This document shows positions 30,752 to 40,494 of a stretch of 64,000 nucleotides of DNA, piece by piece; position 1 is the first letter of the stretch, and each line of letters starts with the position of its first letter. Source of the stretch: Chryseobacterium aureum (GTDB taxonomy: Bacteria > Bacteroidota > Bacteroidia > Flavobacteriales > Weeksellaceae); the NCBI RefSeq assembly GCF_003971235.1, contig NZ_CP034661.1, positions 4,030,001 through 4,094,000 on the forward strand. The letters run 5' to 3'. Position numbers and translations under genes: made by a program. Under the pieces are notes generated by a model. It worked only from the letters and a program-made list of their open reading frames with translations. It made no database searches and was not told where the DNA came from.

Positions 30752-32380
30752 TCATACTTGTATTACGCCTAAATTGAATTTCTCAGTGATTGGAGCATGA
30801 TTGGCAGCCTCAATCCCCATAGAAATCCATTTTCTTGTATCTGCGGGGTTAATAATTGCATCTGTCCACAATCTTGCGGCGGCATAGGTAGATTCTGTCT
30901 GTTTCTGATATTTTTTTGAAATGCTGTCCAGAATTTCGTTGTGCTCCTCTTCGGAGATTTCTTTTCCTTGCTTTTTTAAGGTAGACTCCTGGATCTGCGC
31001 CAATACTTTTGCAGCCTGCGCTCCTCCCATTACGGCTAAATCTGCCCAGGGCCATGCAACAATTAATCTTGGATCATAAGCTTTTCCGCACATTGCATAG
31101 TTTCCTGCTCCGTAAGAGTTCCCTGTAATAATAGTAAATTTAGGAACTACAGAATTTGAAACAGCATTTACCATTTTAGCACCATCTTTGATGATTCCGC
31201 CATGTTCTGATTTTGAACCTACCATGAAACCGGTAACATCCTGTAAGAAGATTAAAGGTATTTTTCTTTGATTACAGTTGGCAATGAATCGAGTAGCTTT
31301 ATCTGCAGAATCAGAGTAAATTACTCCACCAAACTGCATTTCACCTTTTCCGCTTTTCACCAGCTTCCTCTGATTGGCTACAATTCCTACAGACCAGCCG
31401 TCAACTCTGGCTGTTGCACAGATAATACTTTTACCATAGTCTGGCTTGTATTCATCATATTCTGAGTTATCTACAATACATTTGATAATTTCATAGGTAT
31501 CGTATTGCTCAGCTCTTGAAACCGGCATAATTCCGAAGATATTTTCAGGATTTTCTTTTGGCGGGAAGCTTTCTATCCTGTCGAAGCCAGCTTTTTCAGT
31601 ACTTCCGATAGATTTCATGATGGTTTTGATTCTGTTTAAAGCATCTTTATCATCTTTAGCTTTATAATCTGTTACTCCGGAAATTGAACAGTGAGTAGTT
31701 GCGCCACCCAATGTTTCATTATCAATGCTTTCTCCTATAGCAGCTTTTACCAGGTAACTTCCGGCAAGGAAAATAGAACCTGTTTTATCCACAATCATAG
31801 CTTCATCACTCATGATGGGTAGATAAGCTCCTCCAGCTACACAGCTGCCCATTACAGCAGAAATCTGAATGATTCCCATGGAACTCATTTTGGCATTATT
31901 TCTGAAAATTCTTCCAAAATGTTCTTTATCCGGGAATATCTCATCCTGCATGGGTAGATAAACACCCGCAGAGTCTACCAGATAAATAATAGGAAGTTTG
32001 TTTTCCATGGCAATTTCCTGAGCTCTCAGGTTTTTCTTTCCGGTGATAGGAAACCAGGCACCTGCTTTTACAGAAGCATCATTGGCAACAATAATGCACT
32101 GTCTTCCGGAAACGTATCCAATAACCACTACCACTCCTCCGCTAGGGCATCCTCCATGCTCCGGATACATTTCATATCCTGCAAATGCACCTACTTCTAT
32201 AGAATCTGAATCTTTATCGAGAAGATAATCTATTCTTTCTCTTGCTGTCATTTTTCCTTCATCGCGAAGCTTTTGAAGCCTCTTCTCACCTCCTCCTTTT
32301 TTGATTTCAGTGAGTAAGCGATTTATTTCAGATAATTTTAATCTGTTCTGATCTTCCCGTTTATTGAATTCGATGTCCAT
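30752..32380 (-). CDS. Acyl-CoA carboxylase carboxyltransferase (beta) subunit, methylcrotonyl-CoA type
   Basis: This 542-residue protein is a biotin-dependent carboxyltransferase that moves carboxyl from biotin to an acyl-CoA. The motifs FLAGSYLVKAAIGESID, ELGGATTHCSISGVTDY-like spacing (here TLGGATTHCSISGVTDY) and LQDVTGFMVGSKSEHGG, and the end segment WADLAVMGGAQAAKVLA, are closest to 3-methylcrotonyl-CoA carboxylase beta subunits. The substrate could also be another short branched acyl-CoA, for leucine breakdown. The biotin carboxylase partner is not in the neighbourhood. It starts at ATG and ends at the shared terminator at 30690-30727. Confidence 0.9.
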   Translation of the reverse strand: MDIEFNKREDQNRLKLSEINRLLTEIKKGGGEKRLQKLRDEGKMTARERIDYLLDKDSDSIEVGAFAGYEMYPEHGGCPSGGVVVVIGYVSGRQCIIVANDASVKAGAWFPITGKKNLRAQEIAMENKLPIIYLVDSAGVYLPMQDEIFPDKEHFGRIFRNNAKMSSMGIIQISAVMGSCVAGGAYLPIMSDEAMIVDKTGSIFLAGSYLVKAAIGESIDNETLGGATTHCSISGVTDYKAKDDKDALNRIKTIMKSIGSTEKAGFDRIESFPPKENPENIFGIMPVSRAEQYDTYEIIKCIVDNSEYDEYKPDYGKSIICATARVDGWSVGIVANQRKLVKSGKGEMQFGGVIYSDSADKATRFIANCNQRKIPLIFLQDVTGFMVGSKSEHGGIIKDGAKMVNAVSNSVVPKFTIITGNSYGAGNYAMCGKAYDPRLIVAWPWADLAVMGGAQAAKVLAQIQESTLKKQGKEISEEEHNEILDSISKKYQKQTESTYAAARLWTDAIINPADTRKWISMGIEAANHAPITEKFNLGVIQV

Positions 32381-32534
32381 AAAATTTCAATTTTTTACGC
32401 TTAAAGATACTATTTTTATGAGGAATACAAATGAGAAGTAAAACAGATGTTTAATACTTTGGTTTCTAGTAAATTGTGAAATTTTTAACTAAAAAATATT
32501 TTTAAATAATTTATATTTTTTCTAACTTTACATA

Positions 32535-32643
32535 AGAGTAATAGAGGGTGATAACCTCTGAAAATTACTCTGTTCCTAGTTTATTTTTTTAATAGTTTAT
32601 TATTTGAAGGCCCTGAAAGTTTAACAAATTTTCAGGGTTTTTT
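32535..32643 (+). ncRNA. Candidate small RNA with two-step 5' hairpin and terminator
   Basis: The 5' end forms AGAGTAAT (32535-32542) paired with ATTACTCT (32564-32571), enclosing AGAGG paired with CCTCT around a 7-base loop. A U-rich linker leads to a terminator stem, CCCTGAAA/TTTCAGGG (32611-32637), with T6 at 32638-32643. A promoter-like TAACTTTA lies just upstream at 32523-32530, but no TTG partner is visible. No protein gene precedes the terminator on this strand. The layout is the same as at 6309-6401. I do not recognise the family. Confidence 0.5.
32611..32643 (+). terminator. Plus-strand intrinsic terminator
   Basis: The 8-bp stem CCCTGAAA/TTTCAGGG is followed by six Ts. No upstream plus-strand protein gene explains it, which supports the candidate RNA. 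Confidence 0.75.
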
Positions 32644-33046
32644 GTTGTACATCCTATTTGTGCCATTTTTCTCTAATCTACAATATTCAGATCGGTAAGA
32701 TGATTTTTCCTGTTTTTGTATCTTTTGATGTCTTGTCTATCCTGTGTGGATTAAAAAGCATAATTCGGGTTCCCTGGTGTAAAAATGCTGTAAAATATCA
32801 TCTATATATATGTTTTCAACAATTTTTAAGGTAAGATGTTCTGTTTTGATTTCAATAGTTGAACTTCATATCATATCATGGTCTTTCAAACTTTTTATTA
32901 AATTAATAGAAAAGGCCCTGAATTAAAAGGAAAGCTATTAGAAACTTTATTTATCATCTTTTTATTAATGTAAATTTATATTTTTTTGCAAGATTTATAA
33001 AAGCGTATTTGTAAATTTGCACGTTAAAATTAAAAGGAGATAGGGT

Positions 33047-33925
33047 ATGCATAAATTGGCACTTTTCAGATTGCACTTAATCGTATTTTTGTGGGGGTTC
33101 ACTGCAATTTTGGGAAAATTAATTCAGGCCAATGCACAGATCCTGGTGTTTTACAGGATGCTGTTTGCTTCCGTTTTCCTTTTTGTGTTCATCAGGGTTT
33201 TTAAAAAGGAAAGTATCAAGGTTTCCAAAAAGATATTTTTTCAGCTGGCTGCTATAGGTTTTGCGATGGCACTTCATTGGTATTGCTTTTTTTATTCTAT
33301 TAAAGTTTCCAATGTCTCTATTGCGCTGAGCTGTCTTTCACTATCTACTCTTTTTGCGTCGATTCTGGAACCTGTCATTTTCAAAAGGAAGATTGATATC
33401 TCTGAAGTGGTGATGGGAACTGTTATTGTAGCCTGTATATTATTGATCTTTAAAACAGAATTTCATTTTAAAGAAGGTATTATTTATGGGATCCTGTGTG
33501 CTGTATTTGGAACTGTATTTTCGGTTTTTAACGGTAAAATGTTTGGAAAAACAAGCTCAGGCAACATTATTTTTTATGAAATTTTCTGTGGCTGGTTTAT
33601 TTTAATGTTGTTTTATATGCTTTCGGGGCAAATTTTTCAGATGAATGAAATAAACTACAGAGATCTGGCGTTAATATGCTTGTTAGCAAGTGTTTTTACC
33701 GCTTTTCCTATGCTGGAATCGGTGAATTTAATGAAGTATATATCACCTTTTACTTTAATTTTAACAGTTAATTTAGAACCGGTTTACGGAATTATACTAG
33801 CTTTTTTTATCTTTGGGGAATCAGAACATATGAGCCCTATATTTTATGGAGCTTCAGGTGTTATGATACTGGCAATCATTGCAAATGGATTAATAAAAGC
33901 CAGAAAAACTAAAAACTTAAACTAA
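33047..33925 (+). CDS. EamA/DMT family transporter
   Basis: This 292-residue protein has about ten membrane helices in two EamA repeats, each beginning with the family pattern (HLIVFLWGFTAILGKLI; IIYGILCAVFGTVFSVFNGK). The C-terminal part has VNLEPVYGIILAFFIFGE, a classic EamA end motif. It is an inner-membrane drug/metabolite exporter or importer whose substrate cannot be inferred. The next gene starts 13 bases downstream on the same strand. Confidence 0.92.
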   Translation: MHKLALFRLHLIVFLWGFTAILGKLIQANAQILVFYRMLFASVFLFVFIRVFKKESIKVSKKIFFQLAAIGFAMALHWYCFFYSIKVSNVSIALSCLSLSTLFASILEPVIFKRKIDISEVVMGTVIVACILLIFKTEFHFKEGIIYGILCAVFGTVFSVFNGKMFGKTSSGNIIFYEIFCGWFILMLFYMLSGQIFQMNEINYRDLALICLLASVFTAFPMLESVNLMKYISPFTLILTVNLEPVYGIILAFFIFGESEHMSPIFYGASGVMILAIIANGLIKARKTKNLN

Positions 33926-33938
33926 GCATCAAATTTAT

Positions 33939-35021
33939 ATGATGAAAAAATATTTTTTACTTGCATTTTCACTGCTGTTTGGGCTTTCTCAATCTCAGAT
34001 TATCAGGAAATATTCCAATGAATTTTTAAATATCGGAGCCGGAGCGAGAGGTCTTGCCATGGGTGGGGCCGTAATCACCAATCAGGATGATGTATATTCC
34101 CCTATGTGGAACCCCGCTGGTTTGATGTCTGTTGAAAAAGACTGGCAGGGCGCAGCAATGCACGCAGAATACTTTGAGTCCATTGCAAAGTATGATTATC
34201 TGGCTTATGCCAAAGTACTTGAAGAAGGTGTTTTTGGGGTTTCAGTAGTAAGACTTGGAGTAGATAATATTTTGAATACCACTCAAATGATCGATTCTGA
34301 AGGAAATATTGATTATGACAAAATCACTAAGTTCTCTCAATCCGATTATGCAGCAATTCTTTCATATGCTTTCCGACCGGGAGGGAATCCTAAACTGGAT
34401 GTAGGGGTGAATGCTAAAATTGTCTATAGAAATGTAGGAAAATTTGCAAATGGATATGGATTCGGTTTTGATGTGGGGGCTATTTATAAAGCAGATAACG
34501 GATGGAAATTCGGAGGTATGGTAAGGGATATTACCACTACGGTAAACTTCTGGACGATTAATCAGAAAGAACTTTCTACGGTTGTAAACGGGGAAGAGTT
34601 CAACCCTGCACCAAAAGATAAGCTTGAACTCACGATGCCAAAGCTGAATGTAGGTGCCAGTAAATTATTTGAAATCAACAGCAGTGTATACGTATTACCG
34701 GAAGCCGGTATCAATGTAGATTTTGCTAAAACCGCTTCATTGATTTCTACAGATTTCGCCAGCATCAGTCCTTACGCCGGAGCTGAACTGGGATATCAGA
34801 AAATGATTTTTGTGAGATTAGGGATCAACAGATTCCAGTCTATTACAGATATAGAAGACCTTAAAAGAAAAGTTTCTTTCCAACCGAGCGCAGGGGTTGG
34901 GATCAGATACAGAGGCCTTACACTGGATTATGCCATTACAAACTCAGGGATAGGCGGATCTAATTTCTATTCCAATTTCTTCTCGTTGAAGCTGGATATG
35001 GGAGCATTCAGAAATGATTAA
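33939..35021 (+). CDS. PorV/PorQ-family outer membrane beta-barrel protein
   Basis: This 360-residue protein has a signal peptide (MMKKYFLLAFSLLFGLSQS) and then the family signature NIGAGARGLAMGGAV and YSPMWNPAGL, followed by beta-barrel strands. Relatives include the type IX secretion components PorV and PorQ, but this branch is broader and I cannot assign it to either. It ends in an ATGATTAA overlap with the next gene, so the two are probably coupled. Confidence 0.85.
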   Translation: MMKKYFLLAFSLLFGLSQSQIIRKYSNEFLNIGAGARGLAMGGAVITNQDDVYSPMWNPAGLMSVEKDWQGAAMHAEYFESIAKYDYLAYAKVLEEGVFGVSVVRLGVDNILNTTQMIDSEGNIDYDKITKFSQSDYAAILSYAFRPGGNPKLDVGVNAKIVYRNVGKFANGYGFGFDVGAIYKADNGWKFGGMVRDITTTVNFWTINQKELSTVVNGEEFNPAPKDKLELTMPKLNVGASKLFEINSSVYVLPEAGINVDFAKTASLISTDFASISPYAGAELGYQKMIFVRLGINRFQSITDIEDLKRKVSFQPSAGVGIRYRGLTLDYAITNSGIGGSNFYSNFFSLKLDMGAFRND

Positions 35022-35796
35022 AACAATAAAAATGAAAAAGGTATCAACGCTCTTGCTGGCAGTAAGTTCAGCAATGATTTTTGCACAGAAAGTTTCAGAC
35101 TACAAATATGTTGCAGTTCCTGAAAAATTTGAAACATTTAAGGAAGATTATAGCTTAAAAGACCTTTTCAGTAAAGCTATGGGAGGGAAGAAGTATATAG
35201 CGCTTCCTATTATTAAAGATAACTGGCCTTCTGATGCTAAGAATAACTATTGTAATGTAGTTACTGCTGATATTCTAAAAGATAAAAGCCTGTTCAAAAA
35301 TAAACTCACTGTCCAGTTTAAAGACTGTAATAATAAAATGATTCTTGAATCCAAAGGAAGTTCAAATATTAAAGATTTTGAAGAAGGTTTCCAGGATGCA
35401 TTGAAGCAGGCTTTAATAACAATACCGGTATCCAACCCTGTAGAATTATTACCGGCAGCAACCAATGTGGCATCGCCTGCTCAAGTTACAACTCCGGCAA
35501 CTCAGAATTCATCTCCTGAGCCTGCTACTGCTCAGGTTGTTTCCGAATCTAATACTTTCTCAAACGGGAAAATAAATCTTCAGAAAATACAGATTGACCC
35601 AAGTCAGTTTATTTTGGCTAAATCTGGTAGTTCTGTTCCGTTTGCAGCGTTCAAAACCACTTCTAAAGATTCGGTGTTCCTGGTAAAAATGGATAATGGA
35701 AATACTACAATAGGATATTTCGAAAACGGAAATATTGTAATAGATATTCCACAGGCCGACGGAAGATATTCCAAAGAAGTATTTGTCGCAAAATAA
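35014..35796 (+). CDS. Secreted protein of unknown function
   Basis: A signal peptide, MKKVSTLLLAVSSAMIFAQ, is clear if translation begins at the ATG at 35032. The ATG at 35014 would add six residues and overlaps the previous stop. The body is about 235 residues with a Pro/Ala/Thr/Ser-rich linker at about 148-180 (PAQVTTPATQNSSPEPATAQ) between two compact parts. The N-terminal half shows two Cys that could pair. I do not recognise a domain. Coupling with the PorV/PorQ-like gene suggests a shared periplasmic or outer-membrane role. A terminator follows. Confidence 0.8.
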   Translation: MIKTIKMKKVSTLLLAVSSAMIFAQKVSDYKYVAVPEKFETFKEDYSLKDLFSKAMGGKKYIALPIIKDNWPSDAKNNYCNVVTADILKDKSLFKNKLTVQFKDCNNKMILESKGSSNIKDFEEGFQDALKQALITIPVSNPVELLPAATNVASPAQVTTPATQNSSPEPATAQVVSESNTFSNGKINLQKIQIDPSQFILAKSGSSVPFAAFKTTSKDSVFLVKMDNGNTTIGYFENGNIVIDIPQADGRYSKEVFVAK

Positions 35797-35817
35797 CCTT
35801 ACCAACAGAAATAAAAA

Positions 35818-35848
35818 TATAAAGGCTCTTGAAAAAGAGCCTTTTATA
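35818..35848 (+). terminator. Intrinsic terminator
   Basis: The stem AAAGGCTCTT/AAGAGCCTTT is followed by TATAAT. It lies 22 bases after the secreted protein gene. Confidence 0.8.
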
Positions 35849-36168
35849 ATATATATGCTGATGTGTTTTTCATCGTTCCGGAAATTTGAAATTGGGTGGT
35901 GAATAAAATTTGACAGGATTTATAAATTGATAATGGTTTTCATAGTATTATCGTTATTAGTTGATAATACTAATTTATTAAAAAAATACAAATAATACTA
36001 TTATTTAATAAAATATTTAATTATTTATTCGTTTTGTTATTGTATTTACTTTTGCTTTGAAAAATTGTTGATTTTTTATCCCGTTTTGATGAAATAGAAA
36101 ACAGTGATGAAATCCTATTAAAAGTACATTTTCGTCATAAAAATAAAACAGTTTATACCACAAAGGAA
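35849..36168. other. AT-rich intergenic region, nothing identified
   Basis: These 320 bases lie between the terminator at 35848 and the uvrC stop. They are rich in A/T runs such as TTATTTAATAAAATATTTAA. I see no gene, repeat or strong hairpin. Confidence 0.5.
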
Positions 36169-37962
36169 TTAGTGGGCATTAAAAAACTCCCAAATTACCT
36201 TTGCCTTACTTTTCCCTAAAATTTCTTCCAGAGTTTCCAGATTAGCCTCTTTGATGCGTTTTACCGACTTCAGCTTAGACAAAAGAAGTTCAATAGTTTT
36301 CTCCCCAACCCCCGGAATTTCTTCCAATTCAGATTTTATGGTAGAATTTTTCCTTCTGGTTCGGTGATGTTTTACGCCAAAACGGTGAGCTTCGTCACGC
36401 ACACGCTGAAGAATCTTTAATGTTTCGGATTTTTTATCCAGGTATAAAGGTATAGGGTCTTCCGGGAAAAAAATTTCCTCCAGTCTTTTTGCGATCCCTA
36501 CAATGGTAATCTTCCCATAGAGTCCCAGTAATCTGAGACTTTTTACAGCAGAAGAAAGCTGTCCTTTTCCACCGTCGATCAGAATCAGCTGCGGAAGATT
36601 TTCCCCCTCATCCAACATTCTTTTATAACGGCGGTAGATTACTTCTTCCATGGTTGCAAAGTCGTTGGGTCCTTCTACGGTTTTAGGATGGAAAATTCTG
36701 TAATCTGCTTTGCTTGGTTTGCCGTCTTTGAAAACAACACATGCCGATACAGGATTGGTTCCCTGAATGTTGGAGTTATCAAACCCCTCAATATGTCTTG
36801 GCTCTACAGGCATTCTCAGAAGTTTCTGCATTTCTGCCATAATTCTGTTGGTATGCCTTTCAGGATCTACAATCTGGACCTGTTTAAGCTTTTCCAGACG
36901 ATATTCCTTCGCATTTTTTTCAGAAAGCTCTACAATTCTTTTTTTGTCTCCTACTTTAGGAACTATCAGTTTCACATTGGGTATTTCTACAGACAAATGA
37001 AATGGCAAAAGAACTTCCTTAGAATCGGAAGAAAACTTCTGCCGGATTTCTATCAAAGCTTCTTCCATAATATCTTCATCTGTTTCTTCAAGAATTTTTT
37101 TGATTTCTGTAGTGAAACTTTGAATGATATTTCCATTTCGTATCTTGAAGAAATTAACATAGGCTGCCGTTTCATCACTGGTCATTCCGAAAACGTCCAC
37201 ATCATCAATATTGGGATTGACCACGGTATTTTTAGCCTGATAATCCTCCAGAATATCCAGTCTTTCCTTAATGATCTGTGCTTCTTCAAATTTAAGGTTA
37301 GTGGCCAGTTTCATCATCTGATTCACCAGATAATCTTTAGCTTTCCGGAAATCTCCTTTGATGATTCCGCGGATGGCATCTATTTTTTCATCATAATCTT
37401 CCTTGCTTTCAAGATCTTCACATGGGCCTTCACAGTTTTTGATATGATATTCCAGGCAGACTTTATATTTTCCGTCTGCTATCTTGGAGGGAGAAAGATT
37501 CAGATTACAGGTTCTGAGCTTGTAAATATGCTTTATGGTATCCAATAAAATCTTTGCAGGACGTACTTTGGCATAAGGCCCGTAATATTCTGATCCGTCC
37601 TTGATGATATTTCTCGTCAGGAAAATTCGCGGGAAATCTTCATTTTTGATGCAGATCCACGGATAGGTTTTATCATCCTTCAGCATAACATTATAAAACG
37701 GCTGATGTTCCTTAATCAGATTGTTTTCCAATAAAAGCGCATCATATTCACTGTTTACAATTGTTGTTTCCAGCCGCTGGATTTTACCGACCATTATTTT
37801 GATCCTGTATCCCGAAAGATTTTTGTTGAAATAGGAGAGAACCCTCTTTTTCAGATTTTTAGCTTTCCCAACATACAAAAGCTGTTCGTTTTTATCATAA
37901 TAACGATAAACGCCGGGTTCGGATGGTAAGGTTTTGAGCTGTAGTTCTAACGAAGGATTCAT
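36169..37962 (-). CDS. uvrC: Excinuclease ABC subunit C
   Basis: This 597-residue protein makes the two incisions of nucleotide excision repair. Visible parts are the GIY-YIG domain at residues 12-95 (PGVYRYYDKNEQLLYVGKAKNLKKRV), the Cys-rich segment CLEYHIKNCEGPC, a UvrB-interacting UVR motif (MMKLATNLKFEEAQIIKERLDIL), the RNase H-like endonuclease part with GFDNSNIQGTNPVSACVVF and LILIDGGKGQ, and C-terminal helix-hairpin-helix motifs (LEEIPGVGEKTIELLLSKL). The length is normal. It is monocistronic as far as seen. Confidence 0.97.
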   Translation of the reverse strand: MNPSLELQLKTLPSEPGVYRYYDKNEQLLYVGKAKNLKKRVLSYFNKNLSGYRIKIMVGKIQRLETTIVNSEYDALLLENNLIKEHQPFYNVMLKDDKTYPWICIKNEDFPRIFLTRNIIKDGSEYYGPYAKVRPAKILLDTIKHIYKLRTCNLNLSPSKIADGKYKVCLEYHIKNCEGPCEDLESKEDYDEKIDAIRGIIKGDFRKAKDYLVNQMMKLATNLKFEEAQIIKERLDILEDYQAKNTVVNPNIDDVDVFGMTSDETAAYVNFFKIRNGNIIQSFTTEIKKILEETDEDIMEEALIEIRQKFSSDSKEVLLPFHLSVEIPNVKLIVPKVGDKKRIVELSEKNAKEYRLEKLKQVQIVDPERHTNRIMAEMQKLLRMPVEPRHIEGFDNSNIQGTNPVSACVVFKDGKPSKADYRIFHPKTVEGPNDFATMEEVIYRRYKRMLDEGENLPQLILIDGGKGQLSSAVKSLRLLGLYGKITIVGIAKRLEEIFFPEDPIPLYLDKKSETLKILQRVRDEAHRFGVKHHRTRRKNSTIKSELEEIPGVGEKTIELLLSKLKSVKRIKEANLETLEEILGKSKAKVIWEFFNAH

Positions 37963-37992
37963 ATAACAAAATTAAGGAAACTTTCCCTATTT

Positions 37993-38027
37993 AAAAAAAG
38001 AAAAACCTGCAGATGATTCTACAGGTT
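37993..38027 (-). terminator. Minus-strand intrinsic terminator
   Basis: On the minus strand AACCTGTAGA pairs with TCTGCAGGTT and is followed by a TTTCTTTTTTT run. It lies downstream of the gene at 38049-38810. Confidence 0.8.
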
Positions 38028-38048
38028 CCGGTATTTAGATTGAATGTT

Positions 38049-38810
38049 TTATCCGTGGTTCATTTCAGTATATTGGTAAATAAGAAAGCTCAAATAGTTC
38101 CACTCTACAGAATTTTTCGGATATTTTTTTATGAATTCCGCATTATCTCCAAATAAAAAATCGTAGTTGTCTTCAAAGTCATCTTTGTGAAGCCATTTTA
38201 CCTTATTGCCTTTCCTTACATAATAGGATTTGATAACACCACCCCCAAAAGCTGGAGCACCTGCAAAGCCTGTAGTAGCTGTTTCTGATGCAAACGGATC
38301 GTGATAAACGGATATAAGCTCATTAAATTCAGGATTGATTACCTGCATTAAAAAAGCTCTGGGCTCTTTTTTGTTTTTTAAAGAAACAGTCTGGTTTTCA
38401 TACAGAACAGCATCATCGGTTACCGATTTACTGTATTTCTTGGTACTGTAATTTCTCATGTTGGAAATAAATTTTGCCGCTTTCATGGACTTTTCAGTCT
38501 CAGTAGGATACAAATACATTTCAGCAATCTCTTCCGCAGTAAACTTCACAGGCTTTTTTGTGTCTACATCTTCGATGGTGATAGAAAGGATCTGCCCTTT
38601 TTGTCTCTCCCATGATTTGCTGTAGCCCTGGTGTTCCGTATTATCCTTTAAAATGATGGTAGAAACTTTTTTATCCGTTGCCGTATTGAAGCCCTCATTA
38701 AACAGATAACGATTCATTTCTTTCCTTTCTTCCTTGGAATATTTTACTTTCTGTGCAAAAGCAGTGGTACCTGCAACGCATAAAGCAAGCAGTAGAGTTT
38801 TCATTCTCAT
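38049..38810 (-). CDS. Secreted protein of unknown function
   Basis: This 253-residue protein has a signal peptide (MRMKTLLLALCVAGTTAFAQ) and a mixed alpha/beta body rich in Lys and Tyr, with the segment FAGAPAFGGGVIKSYYVRKG near 190-210. It has no membrane helix, lipobox or type IX sorting domain, so it is probably periplasmic. It is a single gene between uvrC and hutH with its own terminator. I do not recognise the family. Confidence 0.8.
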   Translation of the reverse strand: MRMKTLLLALCVAGTTAFAQKVKYSKEERKEMNRYLFNEGFNTATDKKVSTIILKDNTEHQGYSKSWERQKGQILSITIEDVDTKKPVKFTAEEIAEMYLYPTETEKSMKAAKFISNMRNYSTKKYSKSVTDDAVLYENQTVSLKNKKEPRAFLMQVINPEFNELISVYHDPFASETATTGFAGAPAFGGGVIKSYYVRKGNKVKWLHKDDFEDNYDFLFGDNAEFIKKYPKNSVEWNYLSFLIYQYTEMNHG

Positions 38811-38940
38811 GTCTATTGGTTTTAATTTTCGGGGCTAAAAGTAAGAAATTAATTCACTTCTTTTAATGAAAATCTACAAGATTGAAATTTAGTTTTTCCA
38901 ATTATTGTTAAATGCGTAATTTTAAGAAAATTTTTTAGAA

Positions 38941-40428
38941 ATGATATACGGGGTAGATGTTTTTACTTTCCATGATGTTCTGGAAATCTGTAAAAAGCCA
39001 AATAAAGCGAAGCTGAACAAAGCGGCCAAAGAACAAATTTTAAAATCTCAGAAAAACGTACAGAAAATAGTAGAGTCCGACAGATGCGTATATGGAATCA
39101 ATACAGGATTCGGACCATTATGTGATACTAAAATTTCGGCTGACGAAACCGCTCAGTTACAATATAATCTGATTATTTCCCACGCAGTAGGCGTTGGAAA
39201 GCCTATTGATAAAGAATTTTCCAAGATCATGATGATTGCTAAAGTGCATGCGCTTTCAAAAGGATTCTCCGGAGTTTCCCTGGAAGTTATCGAAAGAATG
39301 ATCCTGATGCTGGAGAAAGATATAATCCCCGTAGTACCGGAACAAGGGTCTGTAGGAGCTTCAGGAGACCTTGCCCCGCTGGCACACTTGGTACTGCCTT
39401 TACTTGGTTTAGGACAGGTTTGGGAAGGAGATCAGGTTTCAGAAACAATGGATGTTCTGAAAAAACATGACCTTGAGCCTTTAGCTTTGGGACCAAAAGA
39501 GGGATTGGGGTTAATTAACGGAACCCAGTTTATTCTTGCTCATGCCATTAAAGGACTCGAAAAATTTGAATATTTATTAGATCTTGCAGACATGACGGCT
39601 GCCATGAGCCTGGAAGCATACAGAGGTTCTGAAAGCCCCTTCAAAAAAGAACTTCATGAGATAAGACCTTTTGAAGGCAGTAAAAAAGTAGCAGCAAGAA
39701 TGCTTAAGTTTCTAAAAGGGTCAGAAAATATGAAAGCTCATGAAGACTGTGAGAGAGTTCAGGATCCTTACTCCATGCGATGTGTACCACAGGTTCACGG
39801 AGCCAGCAGAAATGCTTTTGAGCACCTCAAGGGTATGGCAGAAACTGAATTGAATTCCGTAACGGATAACCCTATCGTATTAAGCGCTGAAGAATCTATA
39901 TCAGGTGGAAACTTCCATGGACAGCTGATGGCGTTGCCTTTAGATTATGCCACATTAGCCGCAGCAGAATTGGGTAATATTTCAGACAGAAGAAGCTATT
40001 TATTATTGGAAGGAAAATACGGGCTTCCAAGATTATTAACGGAAAGCTCCGGACTGAATTCCGGATTTATGATCCCGCAGTATACGTCTGCCGCTTTGGT
40101 TACAGAAAACAAAACATTGTGCTTCCCTGCATCAGCAGACTCTATCCCTACAAGTTTAGGACAGGAAGACCATGTTTCTATGGGAAGTATCTCAGGAAGA
40201 AAATTCAATCAGGTTCTTGGAAACCTTGTAAACATTCTTTCTGTTGAGTTAATGTTTGCCGCACAGGGACTTGAATTCAGAAGACCGGCAAAATGCTCTA
40301 AACTGATTGAAGAAAATATTACGATACTTCGTTCTAAAGTTGCTAAGCTGGAAGATGACAGGCTGATCGGTAAAGATATGCTGGCAATTGCAGAATTGAT
40401 TAACGAAAGAAAATTTGTTGTCAACTGA
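38941..40428 (+). CDS. hutH: Histidine ammonia-lyase (aromatic amino acid lyase family)
   Basis: This 495-residue enzyme uses the MIO prosthetic group formed from Ala140-Ser141-Gly142 in VGASGDLAPLAHL. YGINTGFGPL carries the catalytic tyrosine region. The segment IISHAVGVG has His at the place typical of histidine lyases, which favours histidine over tyrosine or phenylalanine. It would convert histidine to urocanate in the cytoplasm. No hutU, hutI or hutG lies nearby, so the pathway cannot be confirmed here. Its length fits the family. A terminator follows. Confidence 0.88.
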   Translation: MIYGVDVFTFHDVLEICKKPNKAKLNKAAKEQILKSQKNVQKIVESDRCVYGINTGFGPLCDTKISADETAQLQYNLIISHAVGVGKPIDKEFSKIMMIAKVHALSKGFSGVSLEVIERMILMLEKDIIPVVPEQGSVGASGDLAPLAHLVLPLLGLGQVWEGDQVSETMDVLKKHDLEPLALGPKEGLGLINGTQFILAHAIKGLEKFEYLLDLADMTAAMSLEAYRGSESPFKKELHEIRPFEGSKKVAARMLKFLKGSENMKAHEDCERVQDPYSMRCVPQVHGASRNAFEHLKGMAETELNSVTDNPIVLSAEESISGGNFHGQLMALPLDYATLAAAELGNISDRRSYLLLEGKYGLPRLLTESSGLNSGFMIPQYTSAALVTENKTLCFPASADSIPTSLGQEDHVSMGSISGRKFNQVLGNLVNILSVELMFAAQGLEFRRPAKCSKLIEENITILRSKVAKLEDDRLIGKDMLAIAELINERKFVVN

Positions 40429-40441
40429 TCTAAAATGAAAC

Positions 40442-40468
40442 AAAGGCTTCCGGAAGGAAGCTTTTTTG
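40442..40468 (+). terminator. Intrinsic terminator after hutH
   Basis: The stem GGCTTCC/GGAAGC is followed by T6. It lies 14 bases after the hutH stop. Confidence 0.8.
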
Positions 40469-40494
40469 TTTTCTAATAAATAATGGCTGGGTTT

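Larger units (their letters stand above)
32381..33046. other. Long intergenic region with a candidate small RNA
   Basis: These 666 bases lie between the divergent carboxylase and EamA genes. The candidate RNA occupies 32535-32643. For the EamA gene, TAAATTTG at 33012-33019 with TTG at 32986-32988 (23 bases apart) is a possible promoter, with spacing slightly long. I see no other coding frame or repeat. Confidence 0.5.
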
